The translations under genes and the position numbers were made by a program. A stretch of 35,774 nt of DNA from Telmatospirillum sp. (GTDB lineage: Bacteria > Pseudomonadota > Alphaproteobacteria > Rhodospirillales > Magnetospirillaceae), in NCBI GenBank assembly GCA_009712185.1, contig WASQ01000102.1, forward strand, positions 1 through 35,774, in the 5' to 3' direction. The notes beneath the pieces were generated by a model. The model worked only from the letters and a program-made list of their open reading frames with translations. It had not been told where the DNA came from and did not search any database. This document shows, one piece after another, positions 24,623 to 32,724 of the stretch (positions within the stretch are counted from its first letter, which is position 1; each line of letters starts with the position of its first letter).

Positions 24623-26091
24623 GGCCCCGGTTGACCGCCCGCCTGACGCTGGCCCAATCGCTATCCGTTGTTTTCGCCGTCCTGCTGCTGGCGTCCTCGG
24701 GCTTTTCGATCTGGCTTCAGGTTCAGTCCGCCAGCCGGCGCGAGCAGGCCGTGACGCAGCAACTGTCTCTGGGGCTGGCCGCGCATATCGCCGAGACGGC
24801 CCAGTTGATGGACAGCGGCGGCTGGCGGTCCGACGCGGTGCGCGGCCTGTTCGACAAGCTGATGGCGGTCAATCCGTCGGTTGAGGTCTATCTGCTGAAC
24901 AATCAGGGGGTCATCGTCGGCAATGCCGCCCCGCCCGGTCATCTGCGGTCCGATCGGGTCGATCTGGATCCGGTCCGCCGGCTGCTGGGCGGCGCCGCTC
25001 TGCCGGTGACGGGCGATGACCCGCGCATGCCCGGTCAGACGAAGGTGTTCAGCGCCGCCCCGGTCACGGTGGATGGACGGCAGGCCGGCTATGTCTATGT
25101 CATCCTCGAAGGAGAGACGCGCGATGCCCTGGCGCGACGCCTCGCCGATACCGCCGTCATGCGGACAACGCTGGCGACGACCGCCGTCGCCGCCTTGCTG
25201 GCACTCGTCGTGGGATTGCTGGCCTTCCGCCTGATCACCCGCCCGCTGCGATCGCTGACCCGGGCGGTACGCGGCTTCGACGCCCATGGCGACGAAATCC
25301 CCCTGCCGCCCGCGACCGGAGAAAACCGGATGATGGGCGAGGAAATCGCGGTCCTGCGCGCCGCCTTCACGCATATGAGCGGCAGAATTGCGGAACAATG
25401 GCGGGAACTGGCGCAGCAGGATCAACAGCGGCGGGACATGGTGGCTACAATCTCCCACGATCTGCGCACACCGCTGACCTCGCTGCATGGCTATCTGGAG
25501 ACGCTGCGTCTCAAGGACGCCTCCCTTTCCCCGGCCGAGCGGCTGCGCTTCCTCGATATCGCGCTGGCGCAGAGCGCCAAGGTCGGGCGTCTGGCGGAAG
25601 CCCTGTTCGACCTCGCGAGGCTTGAATCCGGTCTGGTGGAGCTGCAACCGGAAACCTTCTCGCTGTCGGATCTGGTCCAGGACGTGGCCCAGAAGCTGGA
25701 ACTGGCGATGACCCGGGGCGGCCAGACGCTCGACGTGGACATGCCCCACCCCCCGCCTCCGGTCCGCGCCGATCTGGGACTGGTGGAACGCGTGCTGACC
25801 AATCTGATCGGCAACGCCATCCGTCATACGCCGGCCGGCACCCGGATCACCGTGTCGGTCCGTCCGGACGGCGCGGAGGTGACGGTCGTCGTCGCCGACG
25901 ACGGACCGGGCATCCCATCCGCCATCCGCGACAGCTTGTTCCTGCGGGCGGCCCCGTGGACGGGAACCGGCGGCGGTCTCGGTCTCGTCGTCGTGCGCCG
26001 GATCCTGCAACTGCATGGCCGCGACATCCGGCTGGAGACGCCTGCGGACGGCCTTGGCACGGCATTCCGCTTTTCCCTGCCCGCGGCCTGA
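24619..26091 (+). CDS. Membrane sensor histidine kinase
   Basis: 490 aa. TM1 about 12-33, periplasmic sensor region 34-182 of unknown ligand, TM2 about 183-203, HAMP 204-255, HisKA with phosphoacceptor H280 in ISHDLRTPLTSL, and HATPase_c with N box NLIGNAIRHTP, G1 DDGPGIP and G2 GGGLGLVVVRR. The GTG at 24619 overlaps the regulator stop by 4 bp. A longer frame from 24529 would run inside the regulator gene. The F box region between G1 and G2 is short (LFLRAAPW). Partner of the preceding response regulator. Confidence 0.94.
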   Translation: MRPRLTARLTLAQSLSVVFAVLLLASSGFSIWLQVQSASRREQAVTQQLSLGLAAHIAETAQLMDSGGWRSDAVRGLFDKLMAVNPSVEVYLLNNQGVIVGNAAPPGHLRSDRVDLDPVRRLLGGAALPVTGDDPRMPGQTKVFSAAPVTVDGRQAGYVYVILEGETRDALARRLADTAVMRTTLATTAVAALLALVVGLLAFRLITRPLRSLTRAVRGFDAHGDEIPLPPATGENRMMGEEIAVLRAAFTHMSGRIAEQWRELAQQDQQRRDMVATISHDLRTPLTSLHGYLETLRLKDASLSPAERLRFLDIALAQSAKVGRLAEALFDLARLESGLVELQPETFSLSDLVQDVAQKLELAMTRGGQTLDVDMPHPPPPVRADLGLVERVLTNLIGNAIRHTPAGTRITVSVRPDGAEVTVVVADDGPGIPSAIRDSLFLRAAPWTGTGGGLGLVVVRRILQLHGRDIRLETPADGLGTAFRFSLPAA

Positions 26092-26136
26092 CGGCCGGAT
26101 GCCCCCCGCGTCCGGGCCATGCGAAGCCAGCCCCGG

Positions 26137-26982
26137 TCAGGCAATGGAAAAGCCGACGATCGCAATTCCGGTGCTGACCATGCACGCGGCCAGCAGACGC
26201 CGGCGGCCGCATTCCTCGTGAAAGGCGGCAATGCCGATCAGGGTGCCGAAGACCGCGCTGGTCTCGCGCAATGCCGTCACCGCGCCGAGGGACAGGCGCG
26301 TCATTGCCCATAACGAAATGGCAAAGCCGCCGATTGCCACGATTCCGGCTGCCGCCCCCCTCAGGACAATAAGGGGATCGCGATGCAGAAACCCAGGTCC
26401 CCGCAGCCCGACGCCACCCAGCACCATTCCGGTTCCGGTCAGGATGTGAAGCCAGCCGGCGAATCCGAGAGCGGTGTGGGCGGCCCTGACCCCGACCCCC
26501 CCGAAAAAGCTGTAGACGCCGATCAGCAATCCCGTCGCAACAGCCATCGCGACCGGCCGCCCGCGGAACCGCCCGGACGCCCCGGCGGCCAGGACCATGA
26601 TCCCGATGGAGATCAACACGATTCCCGCCAATCTCCAGGGGCCCGGATCTTCATCGATGAAGATCATGCTGAAGGCGACCACGATCAGGGGCGAGGATCC
26701 CCGCGCGATCGGGTAGATCTGGCTGAGGTCGCCGAACCGGTAGGCATTGGCCAGCAACATGTTGGACGCCACATTGGCGACAGCCGTGATCACCAGGAAA
26801 GGCCAGCATTCCGGGGCGGGAATCGGAGAGACCAGGGCGGCAACGGCTCCGAACACGAACCCGGTGAGGTAGATCCCCACCGCCATCAGAAAGGGATCGC
26901 CGCTTTTTTTCAGGAAGGCATTCCACAGGGAATGACCGATGGCCGTGAACAGGACGATGAACGAAATCGCAATGTCGGACAA
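26137..26982 (-). CDS. EamA/DMT-family transporter
   Basis: 281 aa with about ten hydrophobic helices in two repeat halves, as in drug/metabolite transporters. The first half includes ANVASNMLLANAYRFGDLSQIYPIARGSSPLIV and the second ALSLGAVTALRETSAVFGTLIGIAAFHE; the R-x-S/T-x-(P/V) placements at the helix ends are typical of EamA pairs. It is 45 bp downstream of the alcohol dehydrogenase gene, so it probably shares that operon and may export a phosphonate intermediate or product. Substrate not predictable. Confidence 0.88.
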   Translation of the reverse strand: MSDIAISFIVLFTAIGHSLWNAFLKKSGDPFLMAVGIYLTGFVFGAVAALVSPIPAPECWPFLVITAVANVASNMLLANAYRFGDLSQIYPIARGSSPLIVVAFSMIFIDEDPGPWRLAGIVLISIGIMVLAAGASGRFRGRPVAMAVATGLLIGVYSFFGGVGVRAAHTALGFAGWLHILTGTGMVLGGVGLRGPGFLHRDPLIVLRGAAAGIVAIGGFAISLWAMTRLSLGAVTALRETSAVFGTLIGIAAFHEECGRRRLLAACMVSTGIAIVGFSIA

Positions 26983-27027
26983 ACCTTCCTCCCTGCGGCG
27001 GATCGCGGTATCGGGTGACCGCCCGGA

Positions 27028-28128
27028 TCAGTCGAAAAGGGCGGGGACGTCGACCGACTGTGCGGGCATCGGCGAATTGGCGAACCGGCTCCGGTCATAG
27101 GCGCGGGTCTGGTCGTCCGCGTCGGTCCGGCTGATCCCCAGCGCCGCGAGCGTCGATGGAAGACCCACGCCCTCCACCAGCCGGGTCCAGACCGGGGCGA
27201 CATCCGAAGGGCCGGCGCTTCCCAGCACCGACAGCACGAAGCCATAGGCGTCGCTCCAGGGTCTCAGACCGGAACTGTTCGACAGGCTGCGCCCGAATTG
27301 TTCCAGATACCGCCCCATCGAAAGGGCCACGGCATGTCCGTGGGCAAGGCCGTACCGATAGGACAGGGGGTAGGACAGGGCATGGGGGATCGTTGTTCTG
27401 GTCACCGCGATCGCGCGCCCTCCCAGATTGGCGGCCAGCGCCATTCGCCGCATGGATCGCGCCTCGCGCGCCATGGCCCCTTGCAGCCCCCCCATTGCCA
27501 GGATCAGGCCCCGGCGGGCGTCGCGGCCGCTTGCCGGCGTCGTCCGCCGGGACAACAGCGATTCGATGCACTGGCAGAGAACATCGAGCCCCGCCGCCGC
27601 CGCCGCCGGGCGCGGGACCGCCGCCATCAGCCGATAGTCGACGACGGCGACGTCGGGCAACAGGGTGGGGTGGTCCAGCGAATGTTTCCGGCCGTGAAGA
27701 TAGACAACCGCGAAAGGCGTGCTTTCGCTGCCGGAACCGGCGGTCGTCGGGACGGCGACCAGGGGAATCCGGCGCGCCAGAGACTGTCCGCCCTCCACCG
27801 CCGTTTTGAGGGTGTCGGGGTCAGCGGGCCAGGTCGCCAGCATCTTCCCGATGTCAAGGACCCGTCCCCCGCCGATCGCGACGACACATCCCGGCTCGGC
27901 CGGATCCGCGGTTAACCGTATGCGGCGGAAGTCGTCGAATTCGGGAACACCCCCGGGACTGAGGACAACCTCCACGGCGCCGGACAGGGACGCGATGAGA
28001 TGAATGACCTCCGGACGCCTCGAAGATGAGTCACCCAGTATTACCAGCGTTCTCCCCACGCCTTTAACATCGATCACCGTTTTTGAAAGAAAATCATCGT
28101 CCATCTCCCCGATAAAGCGTCGCTGCAT
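27028..28128 (-). CDS. Iron-containing alcohol dehydrogenase, probable phosphonoacetaldehyde reductase
   Basis: 366 aa, group III Fe-ADH. Visible are the nucleotide-binding AIGGGRVLDIGK (near 88-99), VPTTAGSGSESTPFAVVY, the metal region DVLCQCIESLLS, and PHALSYPLSYRYGLAHGHAVAL with metal-ligand His. This last block is like that in phosphonoacetaldehyde reductases (PhpC, FomC, DhpG), which make 2-hydroxyethylphosphonate. The neighbouring Fom1-like and Fom3-like genes support this. The first eight residues are not conserved-looking, so MDDDFLSK could be the true start. It follows the dioxygenase gene by 37 bp. Confidence 0.88.
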   Translation of the reverse strand: MQRRFIGEMDDDFLSKTVIDVKGVGRTLVILGDSSSRRPEVIHLIASLSGAVEVVLSPGGVPEFDDFRRIRLTADPAEPGCVVAIGGGRVLDIGKMLATWPADPDTLKTAVEGGQSLARRIPLVAVPTTAGSGSESTPFAVVYLHGRKHSLDHPTLLPDVAVVDYRLMAAVPRPAAAAAGLDVLCQCIESLLSRRTTPASGRDARRGLILAMGGLQGAMAREARSMRRMALAANLGGRAIAVTRTTIPHALSYPLSYRYGLAHGHAVALSMGRYLEQFGRSLSNSSGLRPWSDAYGFVLSVLGSAGPSDVAPVWTRLVEGVGLPSTLAALGISRTDADDQTRAYDRSRFANSPMPAQSVDVPALFD

Positions 28129-28165
28129 AATGACACCTCATCTCGATATCCGGGACTCTCTGACG

Positions 28166-28927
28166 CTACTGAAAGGAAAAGACTCTGAATTCGAAAATAT
28201 TTTTTTCTTTCTTTTCAGAGAAACTACTTTCCTTCCTGGCGTAATACGCCTCCCTTGCGGCTCCGGCCCGTGCCGGCGCGAAGGTGAACAGCAGATGCAG
28301 GGCGTCCTCGGATGTCCGGTTGGGCAGGGTGCGGTGGGGCGCCTCGCTGTCCAGCACGATGGCGTCGCCAAGTCCGGCGCTGACGGATATCCGGTCCATG
28401 CCGTCGAAAAAGGCGTCGCTCATGCGCCCCTTGTCATTGGGGAACCGGCCGTCCCTGTGAACGCCGCCGACCACCTCGAACCCGCCGTGCGCGCGATCAC
28501 TGGTTCCCAGAAACACGCCGATCGAGACGAAATGATCGGCGAACTCCTCCCATCCGGCCGCCGAATCCTGATGGGGTGAATAGCCGTTGCTCCCGGCATA
28601 GCGGATATTCAGCTTGTCCTTGAACAGAGCCACGTCCTCGCCCAGATAGCGGGCCGCGCATTCCTTCAGACGCCGGCCGATGCCGGTCTCGCCCAGACTT
28701 GGAAGCGCTTCCCAAATGCGCTCCACCCTCGCCAGATGCCGCCCCCCGCCGGCGTCGACATCGACGTAATACATGCAGTCCGGGTGCAGATCCGGCGTCG
28801 CCGACAGCCCGGCCAACTCCTCGCGAACCCGACGGACCTCCGCCGGTGTCAACAGGCCTGGCAGGAACGACCAGCCGGCCGCCCTGGCGCCTTCCCAGAA
28901 GCCATCATCACAATGGTCGTTCGTCAT
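28166..28927 (-). CDS. Phytanoyl-CoA dioxygenase (PhyH) family Fe(II)/2-oxoglutarate oxygenase
   Basis: Numbered from the GTG at 28936, the fold is PhyH-type double-stranded beta-helix. Fe ligands are H122 and D124 in SPHQD and H201 in APHRTLPN, with a 2-oxoglutarate Arg nearby (R207). KDKLNIRYAGSNGYSPHQD is the usual pre-ligand strand. Related enzymes in phosphonate metabolism are PhnY (AEP C1-hydroxylase) and DhpA (2-hydroxyethylphosphonate C1-hydroxylase), so C1 hydroxylation of a phosphonate is the best guess. The ATG at 28927 is chosen (253 aa), with AAGGGG upstream. The last 28 residues (RKESSFSEKKEKNIFEFRVFSFQ region) come from AT-rich DNA and look like a run-on tail. Confidence 0.85.
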   Translation of the reverse strand: MTNDHCDDGFWEGARAAGWSFLPGLLTPAEVRRVREELAGLSATPDLHPDCMYYVDVDAGGGRHLARVERIWEALPSLGETGIGRRLKECAARYLGEDVALFKDKLNIRYAGSNGYSPHQDSAAGWEEFADHFVSIGVFLGTSDRAHGGFEVVGGVHRDGRFPNDKGRMSDAFFDGMDRISVSAGLGDAIVLDSEAPHRTLPNRTSEDALHLLFTFAPARAGAAREAYYARKESSFSEKKEKNIFEFRVFSFQ

Positions 28928-29063
28928 AGCCGCCACACCCCTTAAGCGATATGTTTAAATTAAGATAAACTCGCATTACGTGTGGTCTTGCGCATTACAG
29001 TTTAATGACTGTTTTGTTACATCTCCGTTGCGGAAGCGGGACTCTACCGTTAGGAGCAATGAG
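28928..29063. promoter_or_regulatory. Divergent promoter region of locus B
   Basis: 136-bp AT-rich gap between the dioxygenase and PssA-like genes. It holds an imperfect palindrome GTTTA-N8-TAAAC (28953-28970) and a direct repeat CGCATTAC at 28972-28979 and 28991-28998, 19 bp apart (about two helical turns). This suggests a regulator site between the two arms. -35/-10 elements cannot be assigned with confidence. Confidence 0.45.
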
Positions 29064-29702
29064 ATGCAAGCTAAAAAACAGATACTTTCAAATATAACAC
29101 CACTGCATGCATATATTGATGCAGCGAATATCATCACTTGTCTAAATATTAATATCGGTGTTTTTTCAATTTTATATTCTTTCTTGCATAAAATTACATT
29201 GGCATCTATTATGATAGTTGCAGCGGCGGCGATAGATCATCTTGATGGATGGGTCGCCCGGCGGTATGGCAGTGCAAACAAGGCGGCCAGGCAGTTTGGC
29301 GGACACCTCGACACACTGGCGGATGAACTCAACTTTTGCGTCAGTCCGGCCGCCGCCCTCCTGGCGGTGACCGGCGCCGAAACCGGGGCCATCGTGGCCG
29401 CCGCCGCTTTCATCGTCGCCGGACTGTGCCGATTGGCGCATTTCGAGATTGTCGGGGCAGTGGGAGGACGGATCTACAGCGGCCTGCCGACAACCTACGC
29501 CGGCTATGTCACCGCATACGTTCTGACGCTTCTCGATGGAGGGGCGATAGGAAACGAAATTGCAGTAACATTATTTATATTATTGGCATTTCTCGAAATA
29601 TCAAAAATAAAAGTAAAAAAACCGTCGTATTTTATCACGGTCGGCGTCTTGCCATTGTCGTTCGCTGTCTTTTGTTTTCTGTTTATTTCTATGACGCCTT
29701 AG
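29064..29702 (+). CDS. CDP-alcohol phosphatidyltransferase, phosphatidylserine-synthase (PssA)-like
   Basis: 212-aa membrane protein with about six helices. The signature is DHLDGWVARRYGSANKAARQ then FGGHLDTLADELNF (about residues 58-93): D-x2-DG-x2-AR with 12 residues before G-x3-D-x3-D, and LDTLAD..F as in type II PssA. It could therefore use CDP-diacylglycerol plus an alcohol (serine, or a hydroxyalkylphosphonate) rather than CMP-phosphonate plus diacylglycerol. AGGAG lies 7 bp before the ATG at 29064. The N- and C-terminal thirds are strikingly AT-rich (ATA, AAA, TTA codons), unlike the centre and the flanking genes, which points to recent acquisition. Confidence 0.85.
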   Translation: MQAKKQILSNITPLHAYIDAANIITCLNINIGVFSILYSFLHKITLASIMIVAAAAIDHLDGWVARRYGSANKAARQFGGHLDTLADELNFCVSPAAALLAVTGAETGAIVAAAAFIVAGLCRLAHFEIVGAVGGRIYSGLPTTYAGYVTAYVLTLLDGGAIGNEIAVTLFILLAFLEISKIKVKKPSYFITVGVLPLSFAVFCFLFISMTP

Positions 29703-29742
29703 ACCAACCAGTGATGAGATCGACTCACTGCCAGTTGGTATT
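29703..29742 (+). repeat. Dispersed palindromic element, copy 4 (5' palindrome only)
   Basis: ACCAACCAGTGATGAG and CTCACTGCCAGTTGGTAT flank ATCGA. This is the end palindrome of copies 2 and 3 (CCAACCGGCGATGAG..CTCATCGCCGGTTGG) with a few changes and without the remaining ~110 bp. It sits between the PssA-like and radical SAM genes. Confidence 0.6.
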
Positions 29743-29757
29743 CCTGGAGGACAGAGC

Positions 29758-31338
29758 ATGGTGATGCGCGTTGACACTTTGCGTACGCTTTACATCGATC
29801 CGGACGCCGCGCCCACCGTTCGCTACAAGGATGTCGTCCGGTCGAACACGCGCCGTGCCGATCGCCGCATCCAGCGCGTCATGCTGATTTCGCCGCCGGC
29901 CACGCTTTACAAAGGAGACCTGCCGCGATGCACCTATCCGCTGGGTCTCGGCTATATCGCGGCGGTCCTGGAACAGAACGACTATGACGTGGCCATTCTC
30001 GACTGTCTCGTCGAAGGGTACTATCAGACCACCCCGGTCGAGGACGATCCCAACTTCGTCACCTATGGCATCCAGCGCGATGAAATCGCCCGGCGCATCG
30101 CCCTTTTCGGACCCGATATCGTCGGCGTCTCGAGCATCTTTTCGAACCAGTCCGACGCCGTGGCGGAAGTCTTCGCCGCTGTGAGACAGGCCGCTCCCTC
30201 GGCCCTGGTGGCGACGGGCGGCGCCCATGCACGGTATTTTCCACACAATTACATCGAAGATTATGACATCGACGCGGTTTTCCTGAGTGAATCGGAGGTG
30301 ACATTCCTCCAATACGTGGAACATCTGAATGGAGCCGGAGACATCGACGGGATCGACGGCATCATCGCGCGCACCACCGGCGGAAGCCTGGTCGAAAACT
30401 CCGACATGGCGCTGGTCCGCAACAAAAGCCGGACCGACCAGGGGTTCTGGGCCGAAATTGACGCCATCCCCTTTCCCGCCTGGCATCTCTACAATATGGA
30501 GGAATATTTCAGGATCGGCGCCTACCAGTCCCCCTATACGGTTGGAAACCGTGTGGCCCAGATCTACACCAGCCGGGGCTGCACGGCCAAATGCACCTTC
30601 TGCACGACAACCAATTTCTGGGGCGGCAAACTGCGCCGCCGCAGCCCCGAGAACGTTCTCGAGGAACTGTCGCGGCTGAAGGACCGCTATGGCATCGACG
30701 AATTCCACATCCAGGACGACAACATCACCAACGACCGGCAGCATGCCAAATTCCTGTTCCGGCGACTGACCGAACTTCAACTTCCCTGGTGCACGCCGCA
30801 GGGCACCGCACTGTGGCGGATGGATGAGGAACTGCTGGACCTGATGGCGGAGTCGGGGTGTTACCAGATCACCTTCGCCATCGAAAGCGGCAGCCAGCGT
30901 GTCCTCAATGATCTGATCCGCAAGCCGCTCGATCTCGACAAAACACGACATCTTATCGGCTACGCCCGGTCGATCGGGCTTTCGGTGCATGGCTTCTTCA
31001 TCGTCGGCATGCCGCCGATGTTCGGGAACGCCGGGGAAACCATCGACGAGATGTGGCAGACCTACCGGTTTGCCGGGGAGGCCGGCTTCCACAGCGCGTC
31101 CTTCTTCGCGGCGACGCCGATCGTGGGATCGGTCTTATTGTCCGAATGCATGCGCCAGGGTTTCATCGCCAGGGATACGCCGCTCTACCGGATGTCCTAC
31201 AAGCAAGGGTTGATCAATGTTCCCGGTCTCTGGCAGGGCAGCGACATCGCGTCCCTGGCGGCCCGGTTCAATCGTGATTTCAATCAGGCCAATCAGGCGC
31301 GGAAAGGTCGGCGGGCCTGGTCGGCCGCTCAATATTGA
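29758..31338 (+). CDS. Cobalamin-dependent radical SAM enzyme, Fom3-like C-methyltransferase candidate
   Basis: 526 aa. An N-terminal B12-binding domain (about 40-195; LPRCTYPLGLGYIAAVLE, DIVGVSSIFSNQSDAV, TGGAHARYF) is followed by a radical SAM core with CTAKCTFC (C275, C279, C282) and GIDEFHIQDDNIT. A C-terminal extension contains KQGLINVPGLW. The B12-plus-radical-SAM architecture is class B methyltransferase type. Fom3 methylates C2 of CMP-2-hydroxyethylphosphonate in fosfomycin biosynthesis, and the next gene encodes a Fom1-like enzyme that would make that substrate. GGAGG precedes the ATG; the third-codon ATG is an alternative. Other class B activities cannot be excluded without alignment. 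Confidence 0.88.
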   Translation: MVMRVDTLRTLYIDPDAAPTVRYKDVVRSNTRRADRRIQRVMLISPPATLYKGDLPRCTYPLGLGYIAAVLEQNDYDVAILDCLVEGYYQTTPVEDDPNFVTYGIQRDEIARRIALFGPDIVGVSSIFSNQSDAVAEVFAAVRQAAPSALVATGGAHARYFPHNYIEDYDIDAVFLSESEVTFLQYVEHLNGAGDIDGIDGIIARTTGGSLVENSDMALVRNKSRTDQGFWAEIDAIPFPAWHLYNMEEYFRIGAYQSPYTVGNRVAQIYTSRGCTAKCTFCTTTNFWGGKLRRRSPENVLEELSRLKDRYGIDEFHIQDDNITNDRQHAKFLFRRLTELQLPWCTPQGTALWRMDEELLDLMAESGCYQITFAIESGSQRVLNDLIRKPLDLDKTRHLIGYARSIGLSVHGFFIVGMPPMFGNAGETIDEMWQTYRFAGEAGFHSASFFAATPIVGSVLLSECMRQGFIARDTPLYRMSYKQGLINVPGLWQGSDIASLAARFNRDFNQANQARKGRRAWSAAQY

Positions 31339-31348
31339 GGTGGTCGCC

Positions 31349-32650
31349 ATGGACGAAACCATCGTTTATGTCGGTATGGTCGGAGACATGTTGCATGCGG
31401 GACACATCAATGTGTTGGCCAAGGCCCGCACCCTGGGGCGCGTGGTCGTCGGAGTCCTGACCGACGACGCGGTGATCGGGTATAAACGAACGCCGTTCAT
31501 GAAGTTCGCCGACCGCGTGCGCGTGGTCGAAAATCTGGCCGGTGTCGACCGGGTCGTTCCGCAAAGAACCCACAGCTACGCGGAAAATCTCAAGGAACTG
31601 CGCCCCCACTATGTCGTCCATGGCGATGATTGGCGCTATGGCGATCAGGTGGCGGCCGTCCGCCGCGAAGTCATCGAGGTGCTTCAGGAATGGGGCGGCG
31701 AACTGATCGAGGTCCCCTACACGCCGGGAGTGTCGTCCACCCTCATTCATCAGGCCTTCGAGGAGGAGGGGGTCATGGCGCGCGGCCGGCAGGGACGGCT
31801 GCGCCATCTTCTGGAGGGCAAGCCCTGCATCCGGATCATGGAGGCGCACAGCGGTCTTGCCGCATTGATCAGCTATCGCGCGCGTTATCAGGAAAAAGTC
31901 TTCGATGCGCTGTGGCAAAGCAGCTTCACGGACGCCACCTTGCGCGCCAAGCCGGACGTCGAGATCGTTGACCATGGCGCCCGCCTGGCGACGATCAACG
32001 AGATTTTCGACGCGGCCCCGCTGCCGCTGATCTACGACGGCGACACCGGCGGCTTTCCGGAAAAAGTCCACCAGTTGACCAAATCGCTGGACCGGGCCGG
32101 CGTCTCCGCCCTGTGCCTGGAGGACAAGGCCGGCGCGAAGCGGAATTCTCTTCTGGGCACCGAGGTGGCGCAGACCCAGGCGACGATCCCCGAATTCTGC
32201 GAACGCATCGGCGCGGCGAAACGGGCGGTTTCCCATGGCGATTTCATGTTTTTTGCCAGGATCGAGAGTTTCATCCTGGGGGGCACGCTGCGCGACGCCC
32301 TGACCCGGGCGGAAGCCTATATCGATGCCGGCGCGGACGGCATCCTGATCCATTCCATCGCCAAAACCGCGGACGAGGTCGTCGGCTTCGCCTGCGCCCT
32401 GCGCAAAACCGGCAGCCGGGTCCCGATCCTGGTGGTTCCGACGACCTACGGCAACACCCATGAAAGCGTGCTGGCGGACGCGGGAATCAACGGCATCGTC
32501 TATGCCAATCATCTTCTCCGCGCCGCCTATCTGCCGATGGTTCAGACCGCCAACAACATCCTGCGCAAAGGTGTATCGGAGGACGAGGAGCTATCGGCGA
32601 TGCTGGCCTCGCCCAAGGACATCCTGAGCCTGATTCCGATCGCGAAATAG
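31349..32650 (+). CDS. fom1: Bifunctional cytidylyltransferase-PEP mutase, Fom1-like
   Basis: 433 aa. Residues 1-140 are a TagD/GCT-type cytidylyltransferase: HAGH (16-19), KRTPFMKFADRVRVVENL, HGDDW (91-95) and GVSSTLI (127-133), the ISSTxI-type motif. Residues 160-433 are PEP mutase with IMEAHSGLAAL, DGDTGG (230-235) and EDKAGAKRNS (258-267). This domain order is that of Streptomyces Fom1, which makes phosphonopyruvate and later CMP-2-hydroxyethylphosphonate. It is the reverse of the locus A fusion and uses an unrelated nucleotidyltransferase fold. The ATG at 31349 lies 10 bp after the radical SAM stop; a longer frame from 31217 overlaps that gene. The gene symbol is by analogy. Confidence 0.93.
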   Translation: MDETIVYVGMVGDMLHAGHINVLAKARTLGRVVVGVLTDDAVIGYKRTPFMKFADRVRVVENLAGVDRVVPQRTHSYAENLKELRPHYVVHGDDWRYGDQVAAVRREVIEVLQEWGGELIEVPYTPGVSSTLIHQAFEEEGVMARGRQGRLRHLLEGKPCIRIMEAHSGLAALISYRARYQEKVFDALWQSSFTDATLRAKPDVEIVDHGARLATINEIFDAAPLPLIYDGDTGGFPEKVHQLTKSLDRAGVSALCLEDKAGAKRNSLLGTEVAQTQATIPEFCERIGAAKRAVSHGDFMFFARIESFILGGTLRDALTRAEAYIDAGADGILIHSIAKTADEVVGFACALRKTGSRVPILVVPTTYGNTHESVLADAGINGIVYANHLLRAAYLPMVQTANNILRKGVSEDEELSAMLASPKDILSLIPIAK

Positions 32651-32724
32651 CGGACTTAGGGCGACAGCGCGGCCGGACGCTTCGACCCCGCAGAAGCGGA
32701 GCGGAAGCGCCGCAGGAAAACAAC

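Larger units (their letters stand above)
26137..32650. other. Phosphonate locus B: Fom-like 2-hydroxyalkylphosphonate pathway with lipid-type transferase
   Basis: Two divergent arms. The minus-strand arm is dioxygenase, iron alcohol dehydrogenase and EamA transporter. The plus-strand arm is PssA-like transferase, B12-radical SAM enzyme and cytidylyltransferase-PEP mutase. This matches the early fosfomycin route (Fom1, FomC, Fom3) with Ppd supplied by locus A. HppE, FomD and the resistance kinases are not seen in the window. The end product is inferred, not shown. Confidence 0.7.
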
